9,545 nucleotides of DNA from NCBI GenBank assembly GCA_008080925.1, contig VMDJ01000085.1, positions 1 to 9,545 of the forward strand, in the 5' to 3' direction. Each line of letters begins with the position of its first letter. The stretch's first letter is position 1. Below the pieces are notes generated by a model, which saw nothing but the letters and a program-made list of their open reading frames with translations, did not search any database and was not told the origin of the DNA. A program made the translations under genes and the position numbers. This document shows, piece after piece, positions 6,514 through 9,545 of this stretch. This stretch comes from Gammaproteobacteria bacterium. Lineage in GTDB: Bacteria > Pseudomonadota > Gammaproteobacteria > Chromatiales > Chromatiaceae.

Positions 6514-7483
6514 AGATCGTTGAACCGGTTGTTTCACGTGCTTCCAAGGCACGATGCGCTTCGGCAGCCTCTCTTAATAGATACTGCTGATTGATTTTGA
6601 TATCCACATCTCCATTCATCACTTTCTTAAACAGATCATTCGCCGATTTACGCATCTCACCTGAATCAGCGGTATAGGTCATTAATGTTGGACGTGTCAC
6701 ATACAAGGAACCCATCGCACTGAGACGATTAATATCAAACGGCGGCACCTTACCCGAGGCATTACCAAAGGTCACCATCAAACCTCGCGGCGCTAAACTG
6801 GCTAGTGACATCTCCCAGGTGTCTTTACCAATACCGTCAAACACAACTGGCACACCCTTGCCATCGGTTAGCTCTTTCACACGTGCTGGCACATCTTCAT
6901 GACGGTAATAGATCACATCACTGCAACCAGCAGCTTTGGCGATCTCACCTTTCTCTTCGCTACCCACAGTACCAATTACACGCGCACCGATTGATTTTGC
7001 CCACTGACAAAAAAGCAACCCGACTCCACCTGCAGCCGCTTGGAATAACACCGTATCTCCAGACTTAAGCTGATAGGTACGCTGCAAAAGATACTCAACC
7101 GTCATACCTTGCAGCATCATAGCTGCACCTTGGTCATAACTAATTTCATCAGGAAGAAGCACGACACGATCAGAAGCAATATTTCGCGCCTCTGAATACG
7201 CGCCTAGCGGTTGTGATGCATAAGCAACACGATCACCAACCTTCATATCTTTCACATCACTACCGACCGCTTCGACGATGCCCGCTGCTTCCATACCGAT
7301 ACCGCAAGGGGTCTCAGGCGTTGGATAGATGCCAGAGCGGTGATACACATCAATGTAGTTTAAACCTACCGCATGATGACGAACCTGAACTTCATTTGCC
7401 GCTGGTGCTGGCAGATCCACGCTTTGCCACTGCAATACATCAGGTCCACCATGCTCAGTCAGTCGAATCGCACCTACTTCCAT
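6503..7483 (-). CDS. qor: Zinc-independent quinone oxidoreductase (QOR, MDR superfamily)
   Basis: This NADPH-dependent medium-chain reductase should act in the cytoplasm on quinones or other activated double bonds. From the ATG at 7483 it has 326 residues, matching the E. coli QOR length of about 327. Visible signatures are LNYIDVYHRSG (41-51), the GMEAAGIVEAVG segment (63-74), and the NADPH-binding AAAGGVG loop (149-155). The cysteines that bind structural zinc in alcohol dehydrogenases are absent, as expected for QOR. A longer reading back to 7513 is possible, but a GAGGA site 7 nt upstream supports 7483. It lies 10 bp after the thioesterase gene and is the last gene of the minus-strand operon. 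The true substrate is uncertain; an enoyl-thioester or aldehyde-derived substrate tied to MatB chemistry is conceivable, though the motifs look like classical QOR. Confidence 0.93.
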   Translation of the reverse strand: MEVGAIRLTEHGGPDVLQWQSVDLPAPAANEVQVRHHAVGLNYIDVYHRSGIYPTPETPCGIGMEAAGIVEAVGSDVKDMKVGDRVAYASQPLGAYSEARNIASDRVVLLPDEISYDQGAAMMLQGMTVEYLLQRTYQLKSGDTVLFQAAAGGVGLLFCQWAKSIGARVIGTVGSEEKGEIAKAAGCSDVIYYRHEDVPARVKELTDGKGVPVVFDGIGKDTWEMSLASLAPRGLMVTFGNASGKVPPFDINRLSAMGSLYVTRPTLMTYTADSGEMRKSANDLFKKVMNGDVDIKINQQYLLREAAEAHRALEARETTGSTIFNV

Positions 7484-7490
7484 TTTTCCA

Positions 7491-7495
7491 TCCTC
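7491..7495 (-). promoter_or_regulatory. Ribosome binding site that fixes the qor start
   Basis: On the minus strand GAGGA ends 7 nt before the ATG at 7483 and overlaps the TGA stop (7496-7494) of the thioesterase gene. This selects 7483 over the in-frame ATG at 7513 and suggests coupling of the two genes. Confidence 0.7.
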
Positions 7496-7928
7496 ATTGT
7501 TTGATACGGGCATGTACCTGCCCTGTAAATTTTGCGGCGAGCACGCCTTCATGCTCCACCTGAATCTCAACATCAAGGCGTGACCGCCCCTGATCATTAA
7601 CCGCAGTCAAAAACTGCTCGAAATCTTGCTTTGGGATTTCGCCTCGCGCAGAAATATCACCCACCACAGGAGATAAGTAATCAATGTGTCCCGAAGCCAA
7701 CACCAAACTTGCTTCGTCAGGCAGGCGAGAATTAACCAACCCCCAAGCAGCTAAGACGCAGGTTGTATATAGAGAACCCGCAAACGCCGTTCCATGAACA
7801 TTAATATTTTCCTCACCACCGGTTTTGACGGTAATCGATGTCTCCGTTAGCTGAGTAATATCAAAGGCCATTGCCTGTGTCAGCGGAATGCCCTTATGAA
7901 TCTTTTTTGTTAACTCATTAGCCGTCAT
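7494..7928 (-). CDS. YiiD_C-type hot-dog fold thioesterase
   Basis: This 144-residue protein resembles the putative thioesterase domain found at the C-terminus of E. coli YiiD. The key segment NVHGTAFAGSLYTT (43-56) fits the N-(H/x)-x-T-(A/x)-F-(G/A)-GSL signature of this hot-dog group; LASGHIDYLSPVVGD (77-91) fits the second conserved strand region. It should hydrolyse an acyl-CoA or acyl-ACP, but the chain preference cannot be read from sequence. The acetyltransferase half of YiiD is missing; stand-alone forms are known. The start overlaps the matB stop by ATGA (7928-7925), with an AGGA about 12 nt upstream. Its place between a malonyl-CoA synthetase and a reductase suggests it acts on a product of that pathway or clears unwanted CoA esters. 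Confidence 0.82.
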   Translation of the reverse strand: MTANELTKKIHKGIPLTQAMAFDITQLTETSITVKTGGEENINVHGTAFAGSLYTTCVLAAWGLVNSRLPDEASLVLASGHIDYLSPVVGDISARGEIPKQDFEQFLTAVNDQGRSRLDVEIQVEHEGVLAAKFTGQVHARIKQ

Positions 7929-9451
7929 GAAGCGTAGCTATCCTGATATTGATCGCGAAGTTGTGCTTTCTGCACCTTACCCATCGTATTACGCGGCAGC
8001 TCATCAACGATATACACACGCTTGGGCTGCTTGAAACGGGCAAGCTTACCGTCAAGCGCAGAAACAATAACTGACTCACTGATATCCGCTGAACCATCAG
8101 CAACAACAACTGCTGTTACACCTTCACCAAAGTCTTTATGTGGCACACCAATCACAGCCGACTCTTTTACGCCCGGGATAAGATCAATTTCGCCTTCAAT
8201 CTCTTTTGGATAAATGTTGTAACCACCCGAGATAATCAAGTCTTTGGCACGACCAACAATGCTAACGCGTCCTTCTTTATCCATCGTTGAAAGATCGCCT
8301 GTGATAAACCAACCATCCTTGCGGAACTCAGCGGCTGTTTTCTCTGGCATCTGCCAATAACCTTTAAACACATTAGGCCCAATCACTTCGAGCACCCCAG
8401 TCTCGCCAGCAGAGAGAGCATTACCCTCATCATCTGCCACACGAACCTGCACACCAGGGAGCGCAAAACCAACCGTTCCGGGCACACGATCACCGTCATA
8501 TGGGTTAGAGGTAATCATTCCAGCTTCTGTCATCCCGTAACGCTCCAAAATGGATAATCCCGTACGCTCGGTGAATTGATAATGGGTTTCCGCCAGCATC
8601 GGAGCAGAACCCGAAATAAATAGGCGCATGTTACTCACGAGTGACTGATCAAAATTTTCTTCATCTAACAAGCGTGTATAAAAAGTCGGTACACCCATCA
8701 TGACTGTACTCTCTGGGATCAAACGCATGATTTCATTCACTTCATACTTTGGCAGGAAGTGAACAGTCGAGGTACCCAATAAGGCGCAGTGCAGAGCAAC
8801 AAATAATCCATGCACATGGAAAATCGGCAAGGCATGTAACAACACATCTTCACCATCTTGCCATTGCCAATAATCGTGAAGGACTTGCGCATTTGAGCGT
8901 AAATTCTCATGACTCAACATGGCACCTTTTGAGCGTCCAGTCGTACCGGATGTGTACAAAATAGCCGCTAAGTCATCAGTCGTTACCGCAACAACATCGG
9001 CTTCCGCTGGCAACTCTGCCACATGATCTTGCAAACTACCCTCACCTTTTTCACTCAATGTGAGCAAATGAGGTACTTTCAACTTATCAGCCACCGGCTT
9101 TAGAGCTTCAAAGCCTCTTGGATCGCAGACAACCACCTGTGGAGTGGCATCTGCCATAAAGTAATCGACTTCAGCAGCCGTGTAAGCCGTATTAAGCGGG
9201 ATATAAATCGCACCCGCACGCAAACAGGCAAGGTATAAGATCAGCGCTTCGTAGGACTTAGCTACCTGCACCATAACTCGGTCACCTTTTTTCACACCCA
9301 ACCCAATTAAGCGATGTTGCAACTGCGCAGTTAAACCATCGAGCTGGCTATATAACAAAGGCTCACGACCCGGCGTTTGCAAAAAGATACGATCATCAGC
9401 GTGGCTGAAGCTCTGTTGCGCAAAAGTTAGGTAGAGATTCGCGTTAGTCAT
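7925..9451 (-). CDS. matB: Malonyl-CoA synthetase (MatB-like acyl-CoA ligase)
   Basis: This ANL-family ligase activates malonate with ATP and CoA to malonyl-CoA in the cytoplasm. The 508-residue protein shows the adenylation motifs in order: LYTSGTTGRSKG (165-176), ALPIFHVHG (207-215), MGVPTFYTRLL (252-262), ERYGMTE (303-309), TGD (384-386), the hinge region GRAKDLIISGGYNIYP (400-415) and the catalytic lysine K492 in NTMGKVQK (488-495). PLNTAYTAAEVDYF (85-98) and SNPYDGDRVPGTVG (315-328) closely match the rhizobial and Rhodopseudomonas MatB proteins that I recall, which is why I prefer malonate to a fatty acid. Methylmalonate or another small dicarboxylate remains possible. It overlaps the upstream TSUP-like gene and the downstream thioesterase by ATGA at each end, so it is the centre of a tightly coupled operon. 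No malonyl-CoA decarboxylase (matA) is in view. Confidence 0.92.
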   Translation of the reverse strand: MTNANLYLTFAQQSFSHADDRIFLQTPGREPLLYSQLDGLTAQLQHRLIGLGVKKGDRVMVQVAKSYEALILYLACLRAGAIYIPLNTAYTAAEVDYFMADATPQVVVCDPRGFEALKPVADKLKVPHLLTLSEKGEGSLQDHVAELPAEADVVAVTTDDLAAILYTSGTTGRSKGAMLSHENLRSNAQVLHDYWQWQDGEDVLLHALPIFHVHGLFVALHCALLGTSTVHFLPKYEVNEIMRLIPESTVMMGVPTFYTRLLDEENFDQSLVSNMRLFISGSAPMLAETHYQFTERTGLSILERYGMTEAGMITSNPYDGDRVPGTVGFALPGVQVRVADDEGNALSAGETGVLEVIGPNVFKGYWQMPEKTAAEFRKDGWFITGDLSTMDKEGRVSIVGRAKDLIISGGYNIYPKEIEGEIDLIPGVKESAVIGVPHKDFGEGVTAVVVADGSADISESVIVSALDGKLARFKQPKRVYIVDELPRNTMGKVQKAQLRDQYQDSYAS

Positions 9452-9545
9452 AAGATAAACACCATGTCATAGGCCATCTTGCTCGCGAGGACGAACAAAA
9501 AGGCAGCAAAAATTCGTTTGATTAATTTATCGGGCAACACTTGCG
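9448..9545 (-). CDS. Partial CDS, C-terminal end of a probable TSUP (TauE/SafE) permease
   Basis: On the minus strand one frame stays open from the window edge to a TGA at 9450-9448; the other two frames hit stops within about 25 bases. The 31 visible residues include LPDKLIKRIFAAFLFVLASK and end in MVFIL. A short basic stretch (KLIKR) followed by a hydrophobic helix is typical of the end of TauE/SafE-type permeases, but the piece is short and the family call is tentative. The stop overlaps the matB ATG (ATGA), so this is the upstream gene of the same operon. The N-terminal part and the promoter lie beyond the right edge. Confidence 0.55.
   Translation of the reverse strand, partial: QVLPDKLIKRIFAAFLFVLASKMAYDMVFIL

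Noticed and set aside
6805..7563. Plus-strand frames of 87 and 116 codons opposite qor and the thioesterase gene.
   Set aside because: They are rich in His, Arg and Leu in a pattern typical of reading the reverse of a coding strand, and no start signal or family match is seen.
7484..7597. N-terminal extension of qor reaching 7597.
   Set aside because: The extra residues have no counterpart in QOR proteins and would overlap the thioesterase gene; the GAGGA site and family length favour 7483.

Overview
This window reads as ordinary, gene-dense core chromosome of a gammaproteobacterium. The pointers are a purK-purE pair, a znuABC-zur operon with a near-consensus gammaproteobacterial Zur box, and mid-range base composition. 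A marine, Oceanospirillales-like host is a guess; genus cannot be set from the sequence. No mobile element, tRNA, rRNA, CRISPR array or integration scar was seen, and nothing clearly points to a wholly new system. The interest lies in gene arrangement and control signals.

Region 1 (36-1723, + strand): purK and purE overlap by 8 bp and end at a strong intrinsic terminator. Together they convert aminoimidazole ribonucleotide (AIR) to CAIR in purine synthesis. The order is the reverse of the purE-purK order in E. coli.

Region 2 (1743-4637, + strand): a Zur operator with an extended -10 promoter inside it precedes znuA, znuC, znuB and zur, which are tightly packed and partly overlapping. This is a complete zinc-uptake module that carries its own repressor: the periplasmic zinc binder, the ATPase, the permease, and the zinc sensor that should shut the operon off when zinc is sufficient.

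Region 3 (4672-6513): an ArsJ-type organoarsenical efflux protein (- strand) and a TVP38/TMEM64 (VTT/DedA-like) membrane protein (+ strand) are arranged head to head. Their ATG codons abut within a single CATATG, leaving no intergenic base. The arsenate-handling GAPDH that usually partners ArsJ is not in the window.

Region 4 (6503-9545, - strand): transcription runs from the right edge leftward through the C-terminal end of a probable TSUP (TauE/SafE-like) permease, a malonyl-CoA synthetase (MatB-like), a small YiiD_C-type hot-dog thioesterase and a quinone oxidoreductase. The joins are ATGA, ATGA and a 10-bp gap, so this is almost certainly one operon. The qor end overlaps the end of the TVP38 gene by 11 bp, tail to tail. 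No stretch over about 100 bp lacks a gene.
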